A stretch of DNA of 64,000 bases from Pararhizobium sp. (GTDB lineage Bacteria; Pseudomonadota; Alphaproteobacteria; Rhizobiales; Rhizobiaceae), in NCBI GenBank assembly GCA_030655075.1, contig JAURWE010000046.1:1-64000 (forward strand), written 5' to 3'. The notes below the pieces were generated by a model. It was given only the letters and a program-made list of their open reading frames with translations. It ran no database searches and was not told where the DNA came from. Positions 43,633 to 52,588 of this stretch are shown piece after piece (position 1 is the first letter of the stretch; the number at the start of each line of letters is the position of its first letter). The position numbers and the translations under genes were made by a program.

Positions 43633-44859
43633 TCAAATTGCGGAAGCGGCGAGGTCGCCGTCGTAAGCTGCTTTAACAAGACGCTTCATCGCGTCGAGAT
43701 CGAAAGGTCTGGGGTTGTTTTTGATCAATCTGTCGATGCCAAAGGCCTGTTCGGCAGTCCAATCCAGCTTGTCGGCGGGAAGCCCGAGATCTGCGAGCGT
43801 GGGCGTGATCCCGATGGCAGCAAAAAGCCTGCGGATTTCCTCGATCGTGGCCCTAGCCTGGATTTCAATATCGATGCCGGAGCTGTCGAGACCAAGGGCT
43901 GAACCGATTTCCGCCATCTCGATAGCCGAGACGGACCGGTTGTAGTTCATGACATACGGCATCATGGTCGCAACGCCGAGACCGTGTGCTGTGTGGGTGA
44001 GGGCTCCTGCGGGATACTGAACGGCGTGTGCTGCGGCTGTCCCTGCCGTGCCAAAGGCACACCCGGCGGCCAAAGCACCCATCATGACGTCTGCCCGTGC
44101 ATCCTCGTCACTGCCATCTTTGCAAGCTTTTTCAAGACTGCGTCCCAACAGCTTGATGGCCAACAAGGCAAAGTGATCCGTGAGCGCACTTTTGCCGATG
44201 AAGACGTGGTTCTGTGCCAGCTCGTGGTCTGCGCCGCGACGGGCTGCCGTGTAGGCCTCGATGGCATGGGTGAGGGCATCGGCCCCCGCGATCGCTGTCA
44301 ATCCTGACGGGCAGGTCATGGTGAGTTCCGGATCGCAGATGGCCGTTGTCGCGATCAGGTAGGGGCTCGAAATACCCACTTTAAGCGTGCGCTCGGAATC
44401 AGAGATCACTGCAACAGGCGTTACTTCGGAGCCGGTGCCAGCGGTGGTGGGAACGGCTATGACAGGAAGGATCGGCCCCGGCACTTTGAACTCGCCATAA
44501 TAGTCCTGCAGTCGACCGCCGTGGCTCAGCAGCAGTGCTGCGCACTTCGCCATGTCCAGGCAGCTTCCGCCGCCGATGCCGATCACCATGTCAGGCTTGA
44601 ACTCCCGCACATTGTCAACGCAAACCGAAACGGTCTCTTGCGGAACATCCGGTTGGACAGCATCGTAAACCAGGATTTCGATCGATGCCGCTCTAAGCGA
44701 TGCGACGATGTCAGCAAATACAGCCGTCCCGGAAAACCGTTCGTCAGTGCAGATCAAAGCGCGTTTCCCGAGCCTTGCGGCCACCTTTGGCAACGCGTGG
44801 CGCTGGCCTTTGCCGAAGAGGATTTCTTGCGGGAGCCGGATAGCGGCAAAGAGGGTCAT
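43633..44859 (-). CDS. Iron-containing alcohol dehydrogenase
   Basis: A 408-residue group III (Fe-type) dehydrogenase. The nucleotide-binding motif GIGGGSCLDMAKCAALL lies near residue 95 and PTTAGTGSEVTPVAVI near 140. Metal ligands fit DALTHAIEAY (Asp, His near 200) and the two His in THTAHGLGVATMMPYVMNYN near 270. Relatives act on 4-hydroxybutyrate, lactaldehyde or maleylacetate. The ATG at 44859 overlaps the preceding stop by four bases; an in-frame start at 44919 would add 20 unrelated residues. The context with a semialdehyde dehydrogenase suggests a 4-hydroxybutyrate-like hydroxy acid as substrate (inference). Confidence 0.9.
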   Translation of the reverse strand: MTLFAAIRLPQEILFGKGQRHALPKVAARLGKRALICTDERFSGTAVFADIVASLRAASIEILVYDAVQPDVPQETVSVCVDNVREFKPDMVIGIGGGSCLDMAKCAALLLSHGGRLQDYYGEFKVPGPILPVIAVPTTAGTGSEVTPVAVISDSERTLKVGISSPYLIATTAICDPELTMTCPSGLTAIAGADALTHAIEAYTAARRGADHELAQNHVFIGKSALTDHFALLAIKLLGRSLEKACKDGSDEDARADVMMGALAAGCAFGTAGTAAAHAVQYPAGALTHTAHGLGVATMMPYVMNYNRSVSAIEMAEIGSALGLDSSGIDIEIQARATIEEIRRLFAAIGITPTLADLGLPADKLDWTAEQAFGIDRLIKNNPRPFDLDAMKRLVKAAYDGDLAASAI

Positions 44860-45890
44860 CGTGCATGTCCTTTGGAGAGCGATCGTGTGGATTGAGAAAG
44901 GGTATTGAGGTCCTGCCAAAGCTTCGGCGCGATCTCGAAGCCATGGATGAGAGCCTTGGCGCGCCTGTCCGCCGCACCGTCGCCGGGTACGGCAACTGGT
45001 ACGTTTTCATCTGACGGGGGCGAAGCTCGGACGAGGTCCAAATAGGCGGCGAGGCGATGCATCAGTTCGGACTGGATGCCGATGTCGATTGCGATAAAGA
45101 CATCTCCCTTGTTGCAAACCGTGTCAGCATCAAGCGTGCCTCTTACGTCTGGTGCCAAAGCTGAGCCCGCCAAAGCGGCGACGAGGAGTTCAAGAGCCAT
45201 GCCCAGAGCATAGCCTTTGGCGTCGCCGAACGGAGCAATTGCGCCCTTGGTCGCGCGACCGGCATCTGTCGTCGGCTGGCCTGTATCATCTCGTGCCCAG
45301 CCAAGTGGGATCGACAAGCCGTTCGCAGCGTGATGGTGAATTTTCCCCATGGACACGACACCCGTGGCAAGATCGACCACCATTGGCCTTTTCGCAGTCG
45401 GGACAGCAATCGCCAAAGGATTGGTTCCAAGAACAGCCCGTGCACCGCCAAAGGGATGAACCAAGGCTTCGCTCGATGACATGGCGATGCCGATCTGGCC
45501 ACGGGCCGCGAGCCACTCCACGTAATATGCCAGCATTCCCAGGTGGTTCGAGTTGCGAATACCGCATATCGCGACGCCTGTGCTCTCCGCCCGCGCGCTG
45601 AGTTGGCTCAGCGCTGATACAGCCACGACGGGCCCTAGCCCTTTGAGGCCATTGACCTCCAGAAAGGAAAGGGACCGCCAGGTCGCTTCACCCTCGGATT
45701 GAGGGTTGATAAGGCCGCGTTCGATCCGTGACAGGATTCGAGGCAACCGTTGAAGACCATGCGACGGATGACCTTTCAGCTCCGCATCAACAAGCACCTG
45801 CGCCTGCAGCGCGGCGTGCGCGGACGGCGTGTTTCGATCTTCCAGGAGGGTGGAAGCCACGTGCAGCGCATCCTCTCGTAAAACCCTCAT
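44856..45890 (-). CDS. Ldh_2 family malate/L-lactate-type dehydrogenase
   Basis: A 344-residue NAD(P)-dependent dehydrogenase of the YlbC/ComC/delta-1-piperideine reductase fold, unrelated to classical MDH. Landmarks are DAELKGHPSHGLQRLPRILS near residue 35 (catalytic His in SHG), TNPLAIAVPTAKRPMVVDLAT near 150 and GAIAPFGDAKGYALGMALE near 220. Such enzymes reduce or oxidise 2-keto/2-hydroxy acids. It is first in the minus operon and divergent from the GntR gene, with CTCAT-adjacent GGAGGC as ribosome-binding site. Confidence 0.9.
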   Translation of the reverse strand: MRVLREDALHVASTLLEDRNTPSAHAALQAQVLVDAELKGHPSHGLQRLPRILSRIERGLINPQSEGEATWRSLSFLEVNGLKGLGPVVAVSALSQLSARAESTGVAICGIRNSNHLGMLAYYVEWLAARGQIGIAMSSSEALVHPFGGARAVLGTNPLAIAVPTAKRPMVVDLATGVVSMGKIHHHAANGLSIPLGWARDDTGQPTTDAGRATKGAIAPFGDAKGYALGMALELLVAALAGSALAPDVRGTLDADTVCNKGDVFIAIDIGIQSELMHRLAAYLDLVRASPPSDENVPVAVPGDGAADRRAKALIHGFEIAPKLWQDLNTLSQSTRSLSKGHAR

Positions 45891-45907
45891 GAAGCCTCCA
45901 ATATAAA

Positions 45908-45919
45908 ATCCTATAGGAT
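45908..45919. promoter_or_regulatory. Candidate GntR operator
   Basis: ATCCTATAGGAT is a perfect 12-base palindrome in the 88-base gap between the divergent Ldh_2 and GntR genes. A related half (ATATGGGATTGCATAT, 45918-45933) follows at once. Such short AT-flanked palindromes between divergent genes are typical sites of FCD-type GntR regulators. Confidence 0.5.
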
Positions 45920-45978
45920 ATGGGATTGCATATAGGGCACCATCGTGTTAGCTGTCGTCCATGTCAAGAGGCGGCGAT

Positions 45979-46680
45979 ATGCAGAACAGAAATTCAACGA
46001 ACCCGACAAATGCTCCGGATCACAGCGGCTTTATACAGCGCGCCAACAGCCTGGCGGAAAGCGTCTACGAAGCGATCTTTGCTCAGCTTATGGCGCTGAA
46101 GATCTCGCCTGGAGGCCGCATATCTGTCGATAACATGGTGCGGGAACTGAACGTTTCGCAGACCCCTATCCGGGAGGCGCTCGGCAGGCTCGAAGGTGAA
46201 GGTTTGGTCGTCAAGACCCATTTGATCGGTTACAGCGCTGCCCCACAGATTACCCGTCGCAGGTTCGACGAATTGTACGAACTGCGCCTCTTGCTTGAGC
46301 CGGATGGTGCTGCCAAAGCGGCCGCCGGAATGGACGAGGTAAAGCTCGCTTCACTTCAGGAGGCGGGGGGAGTGATGGGTCGCCGGGACGGGACAGACGA
46401 GCGCATTCGCTATTCCACTTTTGCCCGGCAGGACGCAGTTTTCCACGATAGGATAATGGAGTTCGCAGGCAACGAGTTGATCCGCGAGACGCTCAATCAC
46501 CAGCATACGCATTTCCATATTTTCCGCCTGATGTTCCATTCGCGGGTTACCGAGGAAGCCCTGGACGAGCATGAAGCCCTACTGGCGGCCTTTGCTGCCG
46601 GGGATACCACCGCCGCCGAGAAAGCCATGCGAGTGCATTTGGAGCATTCGCGTGACCGACTTCTTCCGGCGTTCGAGTGA
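45979..46680 (+). CDS. GntR-family transcriptional regulator (FCD subfamily)
   Basis: A 233-residue regulator. The winged helix-turn-helix lies at residues 20-85 (AESVYEAIFAQLMALKI, then VSQTPIREALGRLEGEGLV), followed by an FCD domain with YELRLLLEPDGAAKAA and metal-type His in FHDRIMEFAGN and HQHTHFHIFR. The ATG at 45979 has AGAGGCGG upstream; Met at 45961 is the alternative. It stands between the divergent dehydrogenase operon and the ribose-type importer, and most likely controls both, with the pathway intermediate as ligand. Confidence 0.92.
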   Translation: MQNRNSTNPTNAPDHSGFIQRANSLAESVYEAIFAQLMALKISPGGRISVDNMVRELNVSQTPIREALGRLEGEGLVVKTHLIGYSAAPQITRRRFDELYELRLLLEPDGAAKAAAGMDEVKLASLQEAGGVMGRRDGTDERIRYSTFARQDAVFHDRIMEFAGNELIRETLNHQHTHFHIFRLMFHSRVTEEALDEHEALLAAFAAGDTTAAEKAMRVHLEHSRDRLLPAFE

Positions 46681-46690
46681 GGGCCTTCCC

Positions 46691-48268
46691 ATGTCCGCTG
46701 TTTTGAGTTTGCAACGGGAGGGTGATGACGTGAGGAGCCTTGATCGTCTCGGGCCTCATCCAGTCCTTCGTGCGGAAGGGATGTCGAAAGACTATGGGCC
46801 GGTCACCGTTCTTTCCGAAGTCTCGCTCGATATTTTTCCCGGCGAAATTCACGCCATCATAGGAGAGAATGGCGCGGGCAAATCGACGTTCATGCGGCTT
46901 CTGTCAGGCTATGCGGAGCCGACGGCCGGAGCACTTGCAATCGCTGGCCAAAAAGTCAGCTTCTCGAAGCCAGAACATGCGCAGCAAGCTGGGATTGTCC
47001 TGGTCCATCAGGAAATCTTGCTTGCAGATGGTCTGACGGTTGCGGAGAACCTGTTTCTCGGACGCGAGTTGATGCGCAAGGGGATGGTCGATGACCGGAC
47101 GATGCGACGTCTCGCCACCGAAAAGCTCGCACAGTTGGGCTGCCACGTTAAGCCGAATGCATTGGTTCGCGATATTGCGCTTGCTGACCGGCAACTTGTC
47201 CAAATCGCCCGTGCGCTTCTGGATGACTACAAACTGGTTATCTTCGACGAACCGACCGCAGTTTTAACCGGGGACGAAGTCGAGCGGCTTCTGACGATCA
47301 TCCAGCAGCTCAAAGAACAGGGCGCGGCGGTTCTCTATATCAGCCATCGTCTCGACGAGGTTCAGCGCCTGGCCGACAAGGTCAGTGTCCTGCGTGATGG
47401 CAAGCTCGTAGGAACGTACCCAGGCAATGGCCTCAGCCAAATGGACATGGCTCGCCTCATGGTCGGCCGGGATCTTGCGGCTCTCTACCCAGAGAAGCGT
47501 GTTGATGTTTCCCGGGAGCCGTCGTTGGAGGTGCGGGGCCTTGTCGTCCCCGGCTATGCCAAGGATATATCCTTCACCGCACGGAAGGGCGAAATTCTTG
47601 GGTTTGCTGGGATGATCGGTGCGGGTCGAACCGAGGTGTTCGAAGGAATCATGGGCCTGCGAGCAGCCAGTGGATCGGTCACACTCGACGGTAAGCCTAT
47701 CGATATCCGCTCGCCCCGAGCAGCCATGGATGCCGGAATTGGCTACCTAACGGAAGACCGTAAAGGCAAGGGCCTGCTGCTCCATGAACGGCTTGCGCCT
47801 AATCTCACCCTTTCGGCACTGTCGCGGTTTCACCCAGGCCTGATGATGCACAGGGCTCGCGAGCAGACGGCGCTTATCGACGCCATCGACGCGTACGATA
47901 TTCGGCTGAAGACGCTCGGCGTAAACGCGGGGCAACTTTCCGGAGGCAACCAGCAGAAATTGCTTCTGGCGAAAGTTCTCATGACCAGTCCATTGCTCGT
48001 CGTCATCGACGAGCCGACGCGTGGCATCGACATCGCCAACAAAGCGCAAATCTACGCCTTCATCCACCGCCTGGTCGTTGAGGGCAGAACCTGCATCGTC
48101 ATCTCGTCGGAAATGCAGGAGCTGATCGGCATCTGCGATCGAATCCTTGTGATGCGGGAGGGGCGGATCACGGGTGAGGTGAGCGGCGAGACAATGACGG
48201 AACATGAAATTGCTCTGCTGGCGACCAGCAATGTGACGACAGCAGACACGCAGGGAGGAAAAACATGA
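46691..48268 (+). CDS. Sugar ABC transporter ATP-binding protein, two nucleotide-binding domains
   Basis: A 525-residue RbsA/MglA-type double ATPase. Domain 1: Walker A GENGAGKSTFMRLL near residue 60, Walker B VIFDEPTAVLTGDE. Domain 2: usual degenerate Walker A GMIGAGRTEVFEGIMG, the LTEDRKGKGLL block, signature LSGGNQQKLLLAKVL and Walker B VVIDEPTRGIDI. Unlike the 4240-5694 paralogue, domain 2 has full length. The ATG at 46691 lies ten bases after the GntR stop; a frame from 46571 would overlap that gene. It is co-directional with the regulator and probably in the same transcript. Confidence 0.92.
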   Translation: MSAVLSLQREGDDVRSLDRLGPHPVLRAEGMSKDYGPVTVLSEVSLDIFPGEIHAIIGENGAGKSTFMRLLSGYAEPTAGALAIAGQKVSFSKPEHAQQAGIVLVHQEILLADGLTVAENLFLGRELMRKGMVDDRTMRRLATEKLAQLGCHVKPNALVRDIALADRQLVQIARALLDDYKLVIFDEPTAVLTGDEVERLLTIIQQLKEQGAAVLYISHRLDEVQRLADKVSVLRDGKLVGTYPGNGLSQMDMARLMVGRDLAALYPEKRVDVSREPSLEVRGLVVPGYAKDISFTARKGEILGFAGMIGAGRTEVFEGIMGLRAASGSVTLDGKPIDIRSPRAAMDAGIGYLTEDRKGKGLLLHERLAPNLTLSALSRFHPGLMMHRAREQTALIDAIDAYDIRLKTLGVNAGQLSGGNQQKLLLAKVLMTSPLLVVIDEPTRGIDIANKAQIYAFIHRLVVEGRTCIVISSEMQELIGICDRILVMREGRITGEVSGETMTEHEIALLATSNVTTADTQGGKT

Positions 48269-49257
48269 GTGCAGTCCTAGGCTCGACGCCACTGAAACAA
48301 GAGTGGGAATGGAACATCGGTTGGGCTGACGTAGGACCGTTTCTGGCTCTGCTGGCACTGCTGGTCATAGGCTTCCTCATCAATCCGGATTTCCTTTCGG
48401 CGACCAATCTTGGAAATGTGATCACCCGAAGCGCGTTCATCGCCATCATCGCCGTTGGCGCGACCTTCGTGATCTCGTCGGGGGGATTGGATCTATCGGT
48501 TGGGTCGATGGCAGCCTTCATCACCGGCATCACCATTATGTTCATGAACAGCATGGCACCCGAATGGGGTCTTGCGGCAATTCCAGCCGGGATGGTCTTC
48601 GCGATCGTGGTTGGCACCGCTTGCGGTCTTATGAACGGTTTGATCGTCACCGTCGGCAAGATTGAGCCCTTCATTGCGACGCTTGGAACAATGGGCATCT
48701 TTCGCGCCTTGATCACCTACATGTCCGACGGAGGCACGATCCCGATCGACCGCAGCCTGCGTGAGGCCTATCGCCCGGTATATTTCGGTACGGTCGGTGG
48801 AATATCGGTGCCCATCCTGATCTCGATTGCGGTCGCCGCAGTCGCTTCCTTCGCTCTCTACAAGATGAAATACGGGAGGAAGTGTGCAGCTGTGGGAGCA
48901 AACGAGGACGTCGCCCGCTATTCCGGCATCTCCATCATCAAAACGCGCACGATTGCCTACGCGATACAGGGAGCCTGCGTTGCCATCGCTGCCATTTGCT
49001 ACGTGCCACGTCTTGGTGCGGCGACGCCGACAACCGGTGTCCTGTGGGAACTTCAGGTCATAACCGCAGTCGTCATCGGCGGTACGGCACTGCGGGGAGG
49101 CAAGGGACACGTTTGGGGCACGGTCGCAGGGGCCGTCATTCTCGAACTCATCGCCAACCTGATGGTCCTGTCCGATCTCGTCTCGGAATACCTGGTGGCC
49201 GGGGTTCAGGGCGTCATCATCATCATCGCGATGCTCATTCAAAGGTTTTCGAAATAA
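48265..49257 (+). CDS. Sugar ABC transporter permease (RbsC-like)
   Basis: A 330-residue inner-membrane permease of the BPD_transp_2 family with about nine spans. Motifs are ISSGGLDLSVGSMAAF near residue 70 and VIGGTALRGGKGHVWGTVAG near 270. The ATG overlaps the ATPase stop (ATGA), and GGGAGGAAAA provides a strong ribosome-binding site. It is paired with the binding protein that starts 57 bases downstream. Confidence 0.94.
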   Translation: MSAVLGSTPLKQEWEWNIGWADVGPFLALLALLVIGFLINPDFLSATNLGNVITRSAFIAIIAVGATFVISSGGLDLSVGSMAAFITGITIMFMNSMAPEWGLAAIPAGMVFAIVVGTACGLMNGLIVTVGKIEPFIATLGTMGIFRALITYMSDGGTIPIDRSLREAYRPVYFGTVGGISVPILISIAVAAVASFALYKMKYGRKCAAVGANEDVARYSGISIIKTRTIAYAIQGACVAIAAICYVPRLGAATPTTGVLWELQVITAVVIGGTALRGGKGHVWGTVAGAVILELIANLMVLSDLVSEYLVAGVQGVIIIIAMLIQRFSK

Positions 49258-49313
49258 TCCGTGTCAGGACCGCATGGGTGCTTCATTTTGGGTCCAATTC
49301 TGGGAGGAATTTC

Positions 49314-50264
49314 ATGTTCAAGTCAAAATTTATTGCGGCGGCTGCTATCGGCAGCTTGCTGATTGCGAGCCAAGCGCTCGGCGCCGATAAGAAGGTGGTT
49401 GCTGTATCAATCCCCGCAGCCGACCATGGGTGGACGGCGGGTGTCGTTTACCATGCACAGGCGGCGGCCAAGGAAATCAATGCCGCGTTTCCCGGCGTCG
49501 AGGTCATCGTCAAGACTTCGCCGTCAGCAACCGCGCAAGTGAGTGCCTTGGAGGACTTGTCCGCTGGACGAAAGCTCGATGCCCTGGTCATTTTGCCGTA
49601 TTCCTCGGAAGAACTGACGACCCCGGTCAAGGCCGTCAAGGACGCAGGAACGTTCATAACGGTCGTTGACCGCGGTCTAAGCGACTCTTCGATCCAGGAT
49701 CTCTACCTTGCAGGGGACAACATTGCTGTTGGCCGCAACACGGCAAAGTACATGATCGATAAACTCGGCGGTAAGGGCAATCTCGTCGTACTTCGTGGTA
49801 TTCCGACCGTTATCGACGACGAGCGCATCAAAGGCTTCAACGACGCTATCGAGGGCACCGAACTCAAGGTCCTTGATATTCAATACGCAAACTGGAACAG
49901 CGACGAAGCCTTCAAGCTGATGCAGGACTACCTCGCCAAATATCCGCAAATCGATGCGGTCTGGGCAAACGATGACGACATGCTGCTCGGCGTTCTTGAG
50001 GCCGTCAAGGAGTCCGGCCGCAAGGACATCAAACTTGCACTCGGCGGAAATGGCATGAAGGATATCGTCAAGAAAGTCATCGACGGTGACGAGATGACCC
50101 CTGTCGAGACACCATACCCGCCTGCGATGATCAAGACGGCAATCTACATGACTGTCGCCAATCTTATCGGCCAGGCGCCAGTGCGCGGCACCGTCAAGCT
50201 CGACGCACCGCTGATCACCCAGGAAAATGCGCAGGAATATTATTTCCCCGATTCTCCGTTCTAA
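49314..50264 (+). CDS. Sugar ABC transporter substrate-binding protein
   Basis: A 316-residue periplasmic binding protein of the ribose type. A Sec signal peptide ends near SQALGADK (residues 1-22). The mature start VVAVSIPAADHGWTAGVVYH and the later VWANDDDMLLGVLEAVKESG are typical. GGGAGGAATTTC precedes the ATG at 49314. A longer open frame upstream (from 48882) lies inside the permease gene and is ignored. The ligand is unknown; the divergent dehydrogenases suggest a sugar acid, hydroxy acid or polyol. Confidence 0.93.
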   Translation: MFKSKFIAAAAIGSLLIASQALGADKKVVAVSIPAADHGWTAGVVYHAQAAAKEINAAFPGVEVIVKTSPSATAQVSALEDLSAGRKLDALVILPYSSEELTTPVKAVKDAGTFITVVDRGLSDSSIQDLYLAGDNIAVGRNTAKYMIDKLGGKGNLVVLRGIPTVIDDERIKGFNDAIEGTELKVLDIQYANWNSDEAFKLMQDYLAKYPQIDAVWANDDDMLLGVLEAVKESGRKDIKLALGGNGMKDIVKKVIDGDEMTPVETPYPPAMIKTAIYMTVANLIGQAPVRGTVKLDAPLITQENAQEYYFPDSPF

Positions 50265-50279
50265 CCCCTAACCTAACCC

Positions 50280-50300
50280 GGGGCGGCCCCGTGCCGCCCC
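50280..50300. terminator. GC-rich hairpin after binding-protein gene
   Basis: GGGGCGG and CCGCCCC form a perfect seven-pair stem with a seven-base loop, 15 bases after the binding-protein stop and just before the PfpI-like gene. Without a T-run it may act as an mRNA stabiliser that leaves the binding-protein message more abundant than the downstream gene. Confidence 0.5.
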
Positions 50301-50326
50301 ACTGCATGCAGCCAGAGGAGCAGATC

Positions 50327-50941
50327 ATGCCAGGCAAGAAAATACTGATGTTGACAGGTGAATTTACCGAGGAGTACGAGATCTTCGTGTTCCAGCAGGC
50401 GATGGAAGCGATCGGACACACTGTCCACGTCATCTGCCCGGACAAGAATGCGGGCGATCTCATCAAGACGTCGTTGCACGATTTCGAGGGCGACCAGACC
50501 TATACCGAAAAGCTCGGCCACTTCTTCACGATCAACAAAACGTTCTCTGAAGCGGAAAAGCAGCTGGACCAATATCACGCGGTTTATGCCGCCGGTGGTC
50601 GCGGCCCGGAGTACATCCGCACGGACAAACGCGTTCAGGCCATTGTCCGGCACTTCCACGAGACAAAGAAGCCGATCTTCACGATCTGTCACGGTGTTCA
50701 GATTCTGATCGCCGTCGATGGTGTGGTTCGCGGCAAAAAGGTCGCGGCACTCGGAGCGTGCGAACCTGAAGTAACTTTGGCTGGCGGCACCTATATCGAT
50801 CTCTCGCCGACTGAGGCCTATGTCGATGGCACCATGGTGTCGGCCAAGGGTTGGACCGCACTAGCCGCATTCATCAAAGAGTGCCTGAAGGTTCTTGGCA
50901 CGGAGATCCGTCACAGCGACGATATTAAAAAGGCGGCTTAA
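50327..50941 (+). CDS. DJ-1/PfpI family protein
   Basis: A 204-residue class I glutamine amidotransferase-like protein. The nucleophile elbow is PIFTICHGVQILI (Cys near 119), with an upstream YAAGGRGPEYIR turn; the catalytic Glu of DJ-1 members fits the GEFTEEYE region near residue 12. Members are chaperone-like hydrolases or deglycases; real substrates are debated. The ATG at 50327 has AGAGGAG upstream. It lies 62 bases after the sugar-binding-protein gene across a hairpin and is probably read with it. Confidence 0.9.
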   Translation: MPGKKILMLTGEFTEEYEIFVFQQAMEAIGHTVHVICPDKNAGDLIKTSLHDFEGDQTYTEKLGHFFTINKTFSEAEKQLDQYHAVYAAGGRGPEYIRTDKRVQAIVRHFHETKKPIFTICHGVQILIAVDGVVRGKKVAALGACEPEVTLAGGTYIDLSPTEAYVDGTMVSAKGWTALAAFIKECLKVLGTEIRHSDDIKKAA

Positions 50942-51353
50942 CAGCCGTATACAAACGATGTTGGGCAACGGCAAATGGCCGCCTCCGGGTGGCCATTTGA
51001 TCCGCAGTATCGTCTCGACCACTTCGCCCCTGTCTGCGGCGGGTCTGGTTGTGTCCGTGCGAAATGGTCGACGGCCGGTTCGTTTGTATGGCACAGCCCC
51101 ACAGAAGTGCGAGCACCTACGCCGAAACGTCAGATCTCCAGCACTCCGAGCGGAGCCTCCCGATTTAAGCGATTTTTGTATGTCACGCATGGGACGACCG
51201 TCGGGGGATGCCAAGACGATACATGACCTGCTTGAAGCGCGCGTGTATCAGTCTGGTTCAGCGAGAACGACGTCGCTCTCGGTTCAAAGGCAGGGGTAAT
51301 TTCACTGACAGTCCGTTCCGCCATCGCTGCGGAAGCGACGATCCCGTCGTTTG
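50942..51353. other. Convergent intergenic region
   Basis: About 410 bases without a credible gene. CAAATGGCC and GGCCATTTG at 50972-50999 form a nine-pair stem with a ten-base loop, about 30 bases after the PfpI-like gene, a likely terminator or mRNA end. The remainder shows no recognisable element. Confidence 0.45.
50972..50999. terminator. Hairpin after PfpI-like gene
   Basis: Perfect nine-pair stem CAAATGGCC / GGCCATTTG with loop GCCTCCGGGT. A short ATCCG follows rather than a T-run, so function as an intrinsic terminator is only moderately likely. Confidence 0.5.
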
Positions 51354-52151
51354 TCAAGGAATGCTGTTTAAGGCGTTCTTGAGTGGGACGCCGTAAGCTC
51401 TTTCGATACGAGCAAAGCCGGACACATTCTTATCTGCGTCTTCTTCGAGGGTGTAGGCCTGAAACTCATTCATAAGGAGCGTCTCGCCTTCTGGACCCTC
51501 GAAATTGTAGGTGTCGGCGAGAAACTTGCGTATCTTGTCGCGATCGTCGGGGGCGACATTTTTCTTCCAGAACTTTGTCACAACGCTTCTATATGCCGGG
51601 CTCAGGTAGTAGCGCGCATGAAGGATCTCGTGGGTAACATTGCTCATGAAGCTGTCAGCTCTTGCCTCTACCGCCAGGATCGCAAAATTCGTGACCTGGC
51701 GTTTGCGCAGTGGTTCAATGACCTTGTCGAACAATTCCTTTTCCAAGGGCGAGACACAAAGCTCCCTGCTTTCCACACACTTCTCCGCACTCTTGGCGTA
51801 GAACGCGTTGATGGACTTGGCAACTGTATCATGCCCGACGTAGTGAGCCTGATCCGATCCCATGAATCTCCCATCGTTCACAGACACGATCTGGCCGCGG
51901 GGAGACGCTTCCTTGAAGTAGGACGCCCGTGCCATCAGTCGGGTCAGCAATTCGCTGGTCTGCGTGAGGCAGAGAAAGGCGTTTCCAACGTCTGAAAGCT
52001 CGCGGCACTCGACATCACGCGATGATGTATCGCTCCAGGATTTGATTTCACGCGTTTCTATAGGCTCAAGGATCGAAATCTGAGATTCCGGCCCGGCTGA
52101 AGCTGGTGCAGCGCTCATCGACATCCATAGCGCCATCAAAACAGATTTCAT
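51354..52151 (-). CDS. Secreted protein with HExxH zinc-protease motif
   Basis: A 265-residue exported protein. A Sec signal peptide (MKSVLMALWMSMSAAPASAG) ends near residue 20. A gluzincin-like metal site is visible: His174-Glu175-x-x-His178 in VTHEILHARYY, and Glu229 in LLMNEFQAY about 50 residues later as the likely third ligand. Cysteines 49, 61, 125 and 132 could form disulfides. No family name comes to mind. The ATG at 52151 is chosen because it begins the signal peptide directly; a frame from 52190 adds a charged leader. It stands alone on the minus strand next to an accessory island. Confidence 0.7.
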   Translation of the reverse strand: MKSVLMALWMSMSAAPASAGPESQISILEPIETREIKSWSDTSSRDVECRELSDVGNAFLCLTQTSELLTRLMARASYFKEASPRGQIVSVNDGRFMGSDQAHYVGHDTVAKSINAFYAKSAEKCVESRELCVSPLEKELFDKVIEPLRKRQVTNFAILAVEARADSFMSNVTHEILHARYYLSPAYRSVVTKFWKKNVAPDDRDKIRKFLADTYNFEGPEGETLLMNEFQAYTLEEDADKNVSGFARIERAYGVPLKNALNSIP

Positions 52152-52354
52152 TACTGCGTCCCGTTCATGTGTTCGGCCGCGCACTGGCATGGATAATCAA
52201 TTACAAGCTGCGCCCAAAGGCAAGGGACAAGACCGTGCGCATTGTGCGAGGGTTGGGCGAAGCGGTAAAGACGCGGCGTAGTTCCATAAATTGGTGATTT
52301 GCCGGCACCATTTGGTCTGGGCCGCGCTTCTTCGGGCTGGCCAGAACATGAAGA

Positions 52355-52588
52355 TTGTTCGCTTACGATGCGATCAAGCAGGGGCAAAGCTTCGACGAGA
52401 TCGCCAAATCCGAAAACCTATCCACCCGGCGGGTGATGCAGATCATCGATCTGGCCTTCCTGGCGCCAGTGATCGTCCAGTCCATCGTGTCAGGTGATCA
52501 GCCGATGGGCCTGACCACCAAATGGCTGGCTGGCAACGCGCTGCCCGCAGATTGGCATGCGCAGCGGCACGTTGTTGCCAGACTCTAG
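52355..52588 (+). pseudogene. Remnant of a serine recombinase C-terminus
   Basis: The frame reads AIKQGQSFDEIAKSENLSTR, then RVMQIIDLAFLAPVIVQSIV and LTTKWLAGNALPADWHAQR. This matches the helix-turn-helix tail typical of large site-specific recombinases (EIA..E..S.RYV....LAFLAP.IV.AI...QP..LT). The catalytic resolvase domain and zinc-ribbon part are missing upstream, and no true start codon is evident. It is therefore a truncated relic of a mobile element bordering the methyltransferase island. Confidence 0.7.
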
